The notes under the pieces were generated by a model that did not search any database, was not told where the DNA came from, and saw only the letters and a list, made by a program, of their open reading frames with translations. Shown here piece after piece: positions 1-34,847 of a stretch of DNA of 64,000 bases (positions are counted from its first letter, which is position 1; each line of letters starts with the position of its first letter). The position numbers and the translations under genes were made by a program. The DNA comes from Cristatella mucedo (Eukaryota > Bryozoa > Phylactolaemata > Cristatellidae), in contig WPIO01000005.1 in NCBI GenBank assembly GCA_009760855.2, positions 10,819,001-10,883,000 on the forward strand, given 5' to 3'.

Positions 1-286
1 ATAGGGTATCTCTATCTAAGCAGGCACACATTTTTGCAATTTAAAGTCGCTGAAGGTGTGCAGATTTGACTGTGGAGCTGATGTATTTAGTCAAGTGAAA
101 GGTTACTTTGGAAAAGCACACCCGGATTTCGTGCATGTGCTCCGGAAGATATGCTGGCAAAGCCTATTTTGAATGTTAAACTTTTTTGCGAGTCGCGCTA
201 CGTTTGACCACAAGTAGTGAGTTGGTTTTATTTCCATTAAATTTTTAAATGATGAAAACTCATTGCATGGTCAAAAATATTCCTTT

Positions 287-376
287 TTCATAATAATAAT
301 AATTTACTTGATAAAGCGCCCTCAGAGAACTTAATCTCTCTCTAGGCGCTTTACATTTGCTGTAAAGTGAATTGAC
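287..376 (-). mobile_element. LINE-A 3' tail, antisense
   Basis: Reverse-complement (TTA)n followed by the hairpin and TACATTTGCTG. Only about 85 bp of the 3' end remains, so it is a severely 5'-truncated insertion or a SINE-like derivative. Confidence 0.8.
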
Positions 377-1746
377 TAATCTCTACCGCTCTCGGATGCC
401 AGAAGGTAATTTCTGTTAACCGGATCTTGCCATCACGCAAGGAACCCCCGGAATTCATGTCCCGAAGTGGCGGAAGTATTGTTTCGTCCCTGTTAATCTC
501 TGGTCACGAGTGCAAGGTCTCAAGACAAAATGGTTAGGTCGAGAGAGTATCTAAAGTGTCGCTTTCGATTAAGGCTGATCTATGTAGTCATATTTTTTTG
601 ATAGACTTGTGACTGGCATCGAAGTAGATGAATTCATCAGGTGATGGTGCAGTATTTTCTGGATAGGCTAACACGCTGACCGCTGATGCTTAATGCGGCC
701 CATTGATGCACCGTCGGCAAAAACGGCCAAATTCCGTTCCAGATTTGATAACGCGAGGAAAGATGGTCCAGCGAAAAATCCCGCGAGAATGCTGCTATAG
801 CTATACGAAGGTGCGAAAGTCTTTCCTATAAACACAGCGGCAGTGACTGGTACAAGATGAAATCCCGGAAGCCGATACTGGCGGAACTAAAGCCTCAAAG
901 CTTGGCTGACGAGTACTAGCAGCGCAAATTTAAGAAAGGTATGGCGATGATATAAGAAGGCGGCAGCAATCAAGAACAACAGTACTGTGGGAAGAAGTCC
1001 ATATACCGGCTGTCTGCCAGAATGATTTCCGTGCTAGCGCTGCTAATTAGCTCTTGCACTAACGAATGCAAATGATTTATCAGGGCATTGCAGTGATGAT
1101 CCAATCAATAGTTAGCAGCATATATCTGCGAGCATTAGGCCTGATCGCGTTGTTTGCACTGCACATGCCATTGCACATTATACAAGATCGTTGGAGTTGT
1201 TGGGGGCCCATGAATCACGCGCCACAGTATAAAAGCTTGCAAATGTTCATTCAGAGCTCATAGGAGATTTAATGAAACCTTGATCCTTCGGGCTGATCGT
1301 TGCGAAAGCGGTTGGAAAAGATACCATAGTTCGTAAAAATCGCCGAATACTTTTTGGAAATAAAAAGTCAACACGTATTGAAGTTAATGAATCACGATTC
1401 ATTTTCCGAAAGTGCCAGATTCAAGAAAAAGCGTTTTTCTTTACAATTTGCTATACGCTGAAGCTCATGAATCCCAACTGGTTTTTGCTGACGTAGCTAC
1501 ATTGAAGGAGCGCCTTCTAGCCAGCAACCTATTTTGCTTAGAGTCTTGGGATCTTATGTACTCACATTTCCAGAAAATATTCTCATCGTATACACAAGTA
1601 CCTGACTGGGCTGAATGGCATACCCCACATCTTTCCCTACACGAACCGGTCCGGCATGAACCCTACATTCGGACAAATTGAATTGAGTCGGGAGTAACGG
1701 GGGGGGGGACATTTTCCACTGTGGCGACAACGTAGACCGACCGATA
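377..1746. other. Intergenic, nothing recognised
   Basis: Small open frames only (for example 1066-1263 and 1412-1681) with no recognisable domain. No promoter or RNA signal that I can support. Confidence 0.4.
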
Positions 1747-2271
1747 TTGGTATTGCGCTATTGGGAAGCGCGAGGACGCGCTCGCACAAGCATCGTCGCC
1801 ATATCTTCGAATGGCAACCGGCGCCACGTGCCCACTATTCCAAATCGCAGACACCAGTCGCGCTCAGCGTCGTCTCGCAAGACCAAAGACGCCCACGCAC
1901 TCGAGTTCCTCGCTAGCGACGTCGAGAAATTAATTCCTGAAGTGAGTGCAAATGCTCGTCAGCTCCGCCAACAACTTGGACGGCTGAAGCAGGCGTCGGC
2001 CGTGCGTGCGGACGCTGCCACGTGTAGGGAAAGACGAACGTTGCTGCACACGTGGAAAGCTGAGCGCCGACAACTGCGAACCATAAGAAGTCGCACTGGC
2101 GCCAGAATGCTAATTAATTTGAGATTACACAATTACCCAAGATCGCATGCTGTGGGACTGTGTGCAGAAGACTTGTCTCCTGGAGGCTGGAGCGATGTCG
2201 CAACCGGTGGCGGTGTTTTTAACGAGCACGAGCCGTATTTAGATGTACTGAGTGAATTCGCATGTACGTAG
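1747..2271 (+). other. GC-rich open frame, unassigned
   Basis: 174 open codons without an early ATG (first in-frame ATG at 2107). The translation is Arg-rich, with a charged helical stretch (LEFLASDVEKLIPEV, then RQLRQQLGRLKQ) that could form a short coiled coil. Base composition is clearly more G+C-rich than the flanks up to about 2110. No family is recognised and no clear splice sites were assigned. It may be an exon of a gene outside the window, or chance. Confidence 0.2.
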
Positions 2272-2300
2272 TACGCGCACGATTTCTGATGCGATTAAAT

Positions 2301-2385
2301 ATTATAATAATGCATATTTGTATAGCTCCTAAGAGAACTAAATCTCCTTCAAGGCACTTCACAAATGTTGCAAAGGAAGCATGTC
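2301..2385 (-). repeat. Diverged LINE-A/SINE-1 type tail, antisense
   Basis: TATTATAATAATGC is followed by a decayed hairpin (AGAGAACTAAATCTC) and TTCACAAATGTTGCAAAGG. The spacing matches LINE-A, but many substitutions make it old. Confidence 0.6.
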
Positions 2386-2522
2386 AAGTAATGCTTCACT
2401 AAAATCACTCTAAAGGTGCAGTGGTAGGCACCTCAGCATCCTGAAGCTGACTACAGCGAGGCCTGAAAGACATTTCTTATTAAGTAGGACTAGAGATTTA
2501 GAACAGATATATTTGCCGCCAG

Positions 2523-2525
<3 letters not shown>

Positions 2526-2569
<44 letters not shown>
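2526..2569 (+). repeat. (TC)n microsatellite
   Basis: About 22 uninterrupted TC dinucleotides. It generates a spurious Arg-Glu repeat on the minus strand. Confidence 0.95.
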
Positions 2570-2571
<2 letters not shown>

Positions 2572-4446
2572 GCACATATGGCCTACTGCCACTCTACTAC
2601 TATTGGATGATTTCGCGGGGTCGCACGGTATGCAAGGGCATCTTACGTAATTAATTAAATGCGAATTTTTAGGGAATAGCTCAGAAATGAGGCACTTATC
2701 CCACCATACAACACTCAAGTTTAAGTGATAAGATATTAGTTTTAAGAGCTCTTCCAGGTAGCCACATTCGGCTGTTGAGCGCACACCTCTCTTATGACTT
2801 GAGTCGTTTAGCCGAGCGGTAAACGACCTCAACTCATTTGCAGATCGTATCTGCAGTTCATATTCTCCCGAAGCCCAAATCTCGCTACTGACTGACATCA
2901 CGACATCCCTTGACTTGACTAAAAAGGAGCTATTAATACGCACGTGCCTGAAAACTTTGCGAGGTGATTGCGAATCAATCACCTTTTCTGTGCTTACCCG
3001 TGCTCAAATTGTGCAAGCTATTGTCACTAATAAGTGAACTTGCTTTCTTTACGACAAGTGTCAAGTACCTTGAAAGAAATCTAGTTCTCTCATGATGCTA
3101 ACAATCTGCATGTTATCATTCCTGCTTTGTACAGGCAGTAAGAAAAAATGCCGAAATGCTCAAGCGTTCAAAATTACGATAGTGGCTTAAAATCTTGATA
3201 GTTTATGGCCGCGTTACTCCAACGAGCTAGGGGTTTTGCATTTAGAGCACTTGTTGTGTTTCGGATATTCACCCTCACGTTGGCTAAAAATATCTCCACG
3301 ATGCACTAGGCGACGCCCTCTTTCGTTGCACAACGTTTGACAACGATCAGTTATAGATATTTGTGCACGTTTCTAGGGTGCCAGCTTCGCAGTTCAGAGT
3401 GTAAACGCTATGGAAAAATAACTTCGATAGTGCGCTGGTTGCTACAACTTCTGTCAGAGGTTTATTGCCTACCCATCGAGAAATGAAACGACTACAACAT
3501 CCTCTTTCTGCCATGCTGGCCGTGTCACTCGCTTGCATCAACTGTACGGTTTATTCGATCTTCCATTTCCGCATCAACCTGCATTGACTTAGCATTATTT
3601 AAGCATATGTAACGGTTAACTTTCCCTTCTTCTTTGTGAACTTGACCTATCTCGATTTTCCTATGTGCTTGGCGAGCTTACCTGTGTATAATTCAGTGCA
3701 TGTTTATAACCAAGGGTTGAAGTAGCCATTAGTCCCTAGTGTCTTCTTATGCGCGTTGAGATGTTTGTGTAAGTATGCTTATTAGCGTGCTTTTGCACAC
3801 TTTAATACGAGTAATACCATAATTTTTATTAATTGAGTCATTGCTTCAAGTGCAGAGCGTTGTAAAGCGTACGGATTTAGATTCGGTTATTTTCGGGAGC
3901 TATTCAAACGACTCACAATTATTATCTATTACCGTGGCTTAGCTACACTACACAACAACTCATTTTACTAAGCACTAGCCAAAGCTCAAGTGAACGCGGC
4001 ACTCTAGGCCTTCATTAGGATTTTTTCTCAGGAGTCCAGTACATTAAAACACCACGGTACGAATTAAAAACAGACGAATTAAAAGTGTTGCCTGCGAAGA
4101 GCTTGCAAGCTTGGCCTCGTTGATAACTAGCCCCGACAGGGAACACCTAGAAAAAACTATGATCCTGACAATTCTGCTATTTGATAATTTAGCATACCAT
4201 CAGAAAAAACACTTTATATCTCCGACTTAATTGTTTCAGGATTTGGGTCTACAACATTGAGATCGCTTTCATATTAAGGTAATGGAATAGCCTTTTCTAG
4301 GCCAGAGAGAAATTGGAAACAAAACGCTTAAATTGTATATCACTATCAATTGGTTTCCGAGGCTTCTTTTGATTCAAAATAAGTTAATCGCGCTTTTATC
4401 TCCGTCTGTAACTTCACAAAGCCACAGAAAATGTATAGGTAATGAT
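2570..4446. other. Intergenic, nothing recognised
   Basis: Only short chance frames on both strands. A degenerate hairpin-like remnant near 3060-3105 resembles the LINE-A tail but is too decayed to call. Confidence 0.4.
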
Positions 4447-5160
4447 AACAATAATAATGTACTTGATAAAGCGCCCTCAGAGAACTTAATCTCTTTCTAG
4501 GCGCTTTACATTTGCTGCAAAGGGAAATGCAATTAAATGGTAAGTAAAATTATGCTTGAAAAACAAACAAAATGAATAACATGGTTAGGGGTGACATGCA
4601 CAGGGTCAGCATGAAAATGTGGTTAGTGGCAGCATACACAGTGTCAGCACGCATAAGCACGTGAAGGACGAATCACAGGGACCCACTAAATGCTGCATCA
4701 GTTTCAGCCTGTTCGCGCCCTCAGGTCCTGTGTGGACAATAAATTAGCTGTCCCATTCCTCAGCTTAAAGACAGTTGGCGACAGAAGCTTTAGCTCTGCA
4801 GGTCCTAGACTGTGGAACTCGCTTCCACAATTCTTACGCAACGACATCTACTATGCAACTGCCGACTATGGCACATCTTTTTCAGCGGTCCTGAACTGCT
4901 ACTTCTATGCTACTCACTACCTCAACTGCTCTCCTAACTCTGCTATGCTTGCCACTTTCTCTTTGTTGCGTGAGACCAAGTCTGTTGGCTACCGAATGCG
5001 TACCGAAAGCCGCTTAGGCTGTGAGTGCGCTATACTAAACTCTCCTGCGTAACACCCACATGGTCTTTATGACTTTGTGGAGTTACTGACGGAGATACAT
5101 TACATTACATTACAAATGCTGTCCTAAATATGTGTGTTTTTAAGTTCCTTTTAAATGTGG
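4447..5160 (-). mobile_element. LINE-A 3' end, antisense, split by LINE-B
   Basis: Tail, hairpin and 3' UTR run from 4447 to 4695 and resume at 5114-5160. Comparison with the uninterrupted copy at 44561-44640 shows the sequence was continuous before LINE-B entered at AAATGCTG. Confidence 0.85.
4696..5113 (+). mobile_element. LINE-B 3' fragment with (ATTAC)n tail, nested
   Basis: Reads in frame through FQPVRALRSCVDNKLAV, SLKTVGDRSFSSAGPRLWNS and LPQFLRND, the C-terminal end of a CR1/L2-type reverse transcriptase, then a 3' UTR ending in TACATTACATTAC. It is flanked by the 8-bp target duplication AAATGCTG (4688-4695 and 5114-5121). Confidence 0.88.
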
Positions 5161-5354
5161 ATGTTTCGCAGGAGAGTTTTGTATAACGCACTCACTGCCT
5201 GAGCGGCTTTCCGTACGAATTCGGTAGCCAACTCGTAGTCATCTCATGCGGCAAAGAAAAAGGGAGAAGCACAGCTGAGTCAGGAGAGCAGTTGAGGTAG
5301 TGAGTTGCATGGAATCAGCAGTTTAGGACGACTGGAAAGGATGAGCCATATTAG

Positions 5355-5794
5355 TGTGAAGGAACACGACTCTTGCAGCCTGGGAGCACTGGGCGGAGAC
5401 CTCGCGATGGCTCTCTCTCAGACTGCCTACGCAGCCACAAGCTCACTACCGGTGGAAGGGCAGAGGATGACTCGGCAGTCCTGCCCAAATCCATGCATTG
5501 GCTGCATCTGTGGGGACATCAATCTACCACAAACTGCCGCCAACTGTGGGGTGGGTTCGGAACGGACAATGGCCAGACAGTGCGAAAAACAACGCATGCA
5601 TGGAATATAAGGGCTGCGGAAGGAGTACAACAGGAGGGGAGGGCTAGATCCCTCGATGCCGGCAGGCGTCTAGTGTGTGTAGACTGGGCTTGGCCGGCGT
5701 AGCTTGAAATAAAGGTTTTGGTGTCGGAGCCAGCAGACTTGTTGCTCGGTCGCGCTACCCAGCCCGACGACAGGTCGTGCGGAGGGCTGTCACA
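5355..5794 (+). mobile_element. Solo LTR (440 bp) with 5-bp target duplication
   Basis: Starts TGTGA and ends TCACA, as LTRs do, flanked on both sides by ATTAG (5350-5354 and 5795-5799). Inside, a TATA-like GAATATAAGG at about 5603-5612 and AATAAA at 5708-5713 give the promoter to poly(A) order of an LTR. No internal retroelement sequence lies beside it, so two LTRs probably recombined to one. The five-base duplication fits Ty3/gypsy or BEL integrases. Confidence 0.85.
5603..5713 (+). promoter_or_regulatory. LTR TATA-like box and poly(A) signal
   Basis: GAATATAAGG followed about 100 bp downstream by AATAAA, both inside the solo LTR. This is the expected U3-R layout. Activity in the host is unknown. 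Confidence 0.5.
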
Positions 5795-6960
5795 ATTAGG
5801 CAGCAGGGGAGTAGCTGTCGTTGCGTAAGAATTGTGAAAGTGAGTTCCACAGTCTAGATCCTGCAGAGCCCCTGTCGCCAACGGTCTTTAAGCGGTGGAA
5901 TTGAAAGTCTAGTTTATTGTCCATACAGGAACTGAGGGTACGTGGAGGTTCAAGCGGGTGTAGCAGTTCAGCTAGGTATGAAAGAGCCAACCCTAGCGGG
6001 ATTTGCGAGTCATTGTAAGAACTCTACTGCGTTGATATGAATCCTATATCCGTTGACCAACCGGCAGCCATCCAAGCTCTTTCAGCCAAGAAGAACCATG
6101 GGAAAGCCTCAGGGTTTGCAAACTAGCCTTGCGGTAGTATTCCTCACAAGCTGCAGTGGCCTAGTGTTTTTTTTTGGTGGCCCTGTCAAAAAAAGAATTT
6201 TAATAATCTAGCCGAAACAGAGCTAAGGAGTTAGTTAAATTATGTACAAGCCACCGTGGAAGACAGTTCTTAATCTTAGATATGGATCGGACGTGATGGC
6301 AAGCTGTGGCAGCAGCTTCTTAATGAAGCTTTCAAAATTTACGCAGATGTCGAAGATACCTAAATTCCGAGTACACGGTGATGGTCGCACAACAGCATCG
6401 CCTATTAGACGAGTAAAGCCTTCTGGTCCAGCCACACTTGGGATGTCCTATGAGCAGCAGTTCAGTTTTATCGTCGTTTAATTTAAGGAAATTATCCAGA
6501 ACTGAATGTCTTCAAAGCAAGCATTTTGTTTATTAGTCGCTGCGGGAATTCCGTCGGTTTAAATGGCAAATACAGCTGAGCATTGTCAGCATACAAGTGA
6601 TAACCTATTTCTTGAGCCTGAATCACTATTCCCAGAGGTTGACTATCAATGAAGAACAGCAAAGGATCGAGGAAGGATTCTTGAGGGCCTCCACAGGTGA
6701 CTGGTCTGATGGACGAGACCTGACCCACACACGACACGGATTGAAAACGATCGGACACGTACGATTTGAATCACCCACTCCGGTGCCTCGTCTGCCAGAC
6801 CAATTATTATCCTAAATCGGTCAAGTAGGATATCGTGATCAATGGTGTCGAAGACAGCGGATAGATGCAGCAGAGCTGGGAAAGTGACATTACTGTCGTC
6901 GTTGCTGCATAAGATGTCATTGGTGGCCGGAGCAGGTTTCGCAACTTACCGTTGGCTACG

Positions 6961-8022
6961 AATCGCCTGAAAGGGCACACGATGTTATAGCTTGGCTTCG
7001 CTGCTTAGGAATGGGTGTGAGGGCTAACTGAGCGGAGAAAATAGGTTACCGAGGTGCTGTTACGATGCTTTGCTGCTAATAACGCCGAGCGGCATTCAGA
7101 AAAAGGTCTTCCGAACGTGACTGACCAAGTTATGTTTGGCCGCGGTAGTCTCCCGGTTGCGGCAGCTGCATAGACTCAGACAAACGGTCATGTCGCTTTT
7201 CCTAAGAGCCATTTCAGGGTTCAGAAGAAATTTTCAAGTTAATGCAATTTTCAGGTTCATTTTTCTAGGATTTCAAACCTCAAAGCTGTTTATCTGAACC
7301 AGTTTCTCACGTGATTGCTTCACGAAAGTCGTGCACATTGTTATTCAGGCACACACCAAATGCCCGATCATAAATAAAATAAAAATCGTTTCGATCCTTG
7401 TGCGATACCTGCGGCCATGGCCGAGCGCTAAGCTCTCATCGGCAGAATTTATTCCGGTTTGGTGGTAGCAGAACTGTCTCTCGGCAATTTCGGCTGAGGT
7501 CTATCAAGCATTATCACGGCTCCTTCATTTATAAGTACCAAACAGCTCAGTTTTTGCTTTAAGAATACTTTTTTATGCCTACGGTTTCTTGTGTTGTTCT
7601 CCTTTGACCCCCTTCTTAAAATTGTATTCTGGACTCATGTTTCGCCGAATTACAGACCGTAGCCCCTGAGAGCAGCTTTTTTTGGCCGGTGCGTAGCTGC
7701 CAGAGCGGTCGCAGAAGGTGCGCTAGATAATTTAGTATTTCGTACGTTAAATTTGTAAAAGATCTAGAAGCCCGACATCCAGTAGGACACGATGTATATC
7801 GCGAAGTTCTCGGGGGAAGGGTCCTACTACATTACAACATTAAGACTCAGACGCAGCTCTGCACTCATTTATGATAGTCAGCTCACACAAGCATCTCAGG
7901 CAGCATGAGAAGTAGTACTAAGATATTTTGGAACGTATAGGGGCGAAGTCTCAACGATATCGTTCTGTCCTGCTGTACGAAAGCCCTATCTATAGCTCAT
8001 GTCCTTATAAAATAAAAATAAT
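6961..8022. other. Intergenic, nothing recognised
   Basis: May include the unrecognisable 5' part of the decayed LINE-B. No frame with a domain. Confidence 0.35.
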
Positions 8023-8023
8023 A

Positions 8024-8810
8024 ATGCACTTGATAAAGCGCTCTCAGAGAACTTAATCTCTCTCTAGGCGCTTTACATTTGCTGCAAAGGGAAATGCAAT
8101 AATAAGGATAACACATTTGATATATCGCCCTCGTATAACTCAATCTCTTTCTAGGCACTTTAAATTTCCTGCAAAGGAAGCACAATCGAATGATTAGTAG
8201 TATCATGCTCAATGAAAACAAGTATAAAATGGTTGCAGGTGACATGCATAGGGTCAGCATGCAAATATGGTTAGTGGCAGTATGTGAAGTGTCTGCATAA
8301 GCACACAAAGGACAAATCCCATGGACCCTCTACCTGCTGTGATAAATAGATGCGTTTTTCGTTTCTTTTTTAAAAGTGGTCAAGTCAGGGATGGCGTGAC
8401 ACAAGTCGGGAGTGAGTTCCAGGCTTTGAGAGCATACGAACTAAATGCACGGTCTCCACAGGATTCGAGATTCATACGAGGTATGGGTAAACATTTAGAT
8501 TCCGAAAAGCGGGTGGTACGATGCTTAGCCTGGTGGAGGAATGGATCTGATAGGTAGGCTGGAGTTAAAGAATGAAGAGACCTAAAAGTGAGTGACAGAA
8601 CCTCGAAGTCGATGCGTTGCTTGACTGGGAGCCAGTGAGTGCGGGTGCGGGTCGGCGAGAAGTGGTGAGATGTGGCAACTGTATCGCTCACGACAGAAAA
8701 GCCTAGCTGCAGAGTTTTGCACAAGCTCTAAGCGCGAGTTTGCACAGGCCGGTGGTCCAGCAAGCAGTGAGTTACAGAAATCGAGACGGGATGTCACAAA
8801 TGCATTGACG
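8024..8810 (-). mobile_element. Two stacked LINE-A copies, antisense
   Basis: A fresh 75-bp tail (8024-8097) abuts the older tail (8100-8170) of a longer copy that continues through the 3' UTR into the reverse-transcriptase C-terminus. The minus strand reads [20 protein letters not shown] and [19 protein letters not shown]. The younger copy seems to have landed in the A/T-rich tail of the older. Confidence 0.85.
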
Positions 8811-9208
8811 AATAACTAGGATTAACAGCAACCCGAGCGGTCCAAGTTTTTTGTAAGGAATCTTCCGCATTACTGCAGGTCCTTTGTGCAGCTAACACAC
8901 TATAAGTTTATGGCTAGCGATGTGCGCAGTTTCTTTATCCGAAGGCCCGTAGTTGACCTAACGAGTTGATCGGGTTTTAATAGGTAAATGTCGCAATTCC
9001 GCATTATAAAGGTCGATGAGTGTTTAAGCCAGCTTCAATGCACTAAAATAAAACAATGAATTTTTAAGGTAATTTAAAAGAGGTTTTTCTATCATTGAAC
9101 AGTCTCACGACTCATCACTAAATAATGCTGAGGCTCTGGCGTGACAGAAGCGGAAAGTGAAGTGGCTGTAGCGATTCCATTTCGCGGATGTAGGAATTGG
9201 CAACAGTG

Positions 9209-34094
<24,886 letters not shown>

Positions 34095-34577
34095 TGTCGA
34101 CAGAAAAGGCCCGTCTTATAGCACTGATTGCCGACCAGTCCAGACTGCTGCCAGGCCATTGTAAGCGCTTGACGATCTGATCTCAAGAGTGTTTGCTGTC
34201 TCCGGAACTGCCATTCTCTTGTCAGCATCGTGGTTGTGTCTAGGTTGGCTGATGTTCAGACTCAAATAACTCAGGACTCGTTCGGAATCAGGTTCGGACA
34301 GGTGGTGATGGATTGCTGTCGCCTGCACATCAATCCACAGCCCCGGGCATGACATTGGCCTTACTGCTATGTGATGGCCGTGTCGTGCTGCTGCCGGTTT
34401 GGTATTTCGGACGCGGCTATGATTGACGACTTGCTCCTATCTGTGCGCTCCTTCGTGCTTCGTCCGAGTTTGGCATGCAGATGGGGATGGGGGTCTGTGC
34501 CTTCGAGATCCGATGTACGTGCACACTTTTGAGTATCACACTATCACGATTTTAAAGAAATTGCATTCGATGTCTAG
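34095..34577. other. Convergent intergenic spacer of 483 bp
   Basis: Separates the FOXRED1 stop from the receptor stop. No AATAAA or ATTAAA was seen in either orientation, so both 3' UTRs may run into the other gene. Confidence 0.6.
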
Positions 34578-34847
34578 TTACAAACTCGTTGCGTTTGATG
34601 TCCCGGTTCTCGTGGCAGCTCTGCTAGCCACTTCTACAAAGGTACCCTCTCCATTGGCATTCGTGGCAACAACGGTGTTGGCAGGGGAAGACATGGCCGA
34701 GTCGGCCGTCGCCTCGACCTGTCGATCGGTACCTCCCTTTGAGAAATTGGTGCTAGCCACTAGGGAGGCGACGGTCGGCAATTTGTCCGGTCTTCTGCCT
34801 CGAATCGAATGGTGCAGGTAGCCACGCATGACCGAGAGCCGTGCACT
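34578..34847 (-). CDS. Glutamate receptor last exon, cytoplasmic tail with stop
   Basis: 89 codons beginning [20 protein letters not shown], then low-complexity Ser/Thr/Ala-rich sequence ending NATSL before TAA. The phase-0 join to the M4 exon and the pyrimidine-rich acceptor (TTTCTACCCTTTGCAG) support it. The tail is not conserved in the family, so support comes from splicing only. The final T-S-L fits a class I PDZ-binding motif. Confidence 0.75.
   Translation of the reverse strand, partial: SARLSVMRGYLHHSIRGRRPDKLPTVASLVASTNFSKGGTDRQVEATADSAMSSPANTVVATNANGEGTFVEVASRAATRTGTSNATSL

Larger units (their letters stand above)
5161..6960 (-). mobile_element. LINE-B, longer antisense copy, decayed, split by a solo LTR
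   Basis: The 3' part lies at 5161-5349 and resumes at 5800. On the minus strand it contains LYADNAQLYLPFKPTEF (catalytic YADD changed to YADN) preceded by a degraded GPQ.S.L.PLLF block near 6560-6700, and LDNKLDFQFHRLKTVGD at 5880-5960. Frames are broken many times. The 5' limit near 6960 is approximate. Confidence 0.75.
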
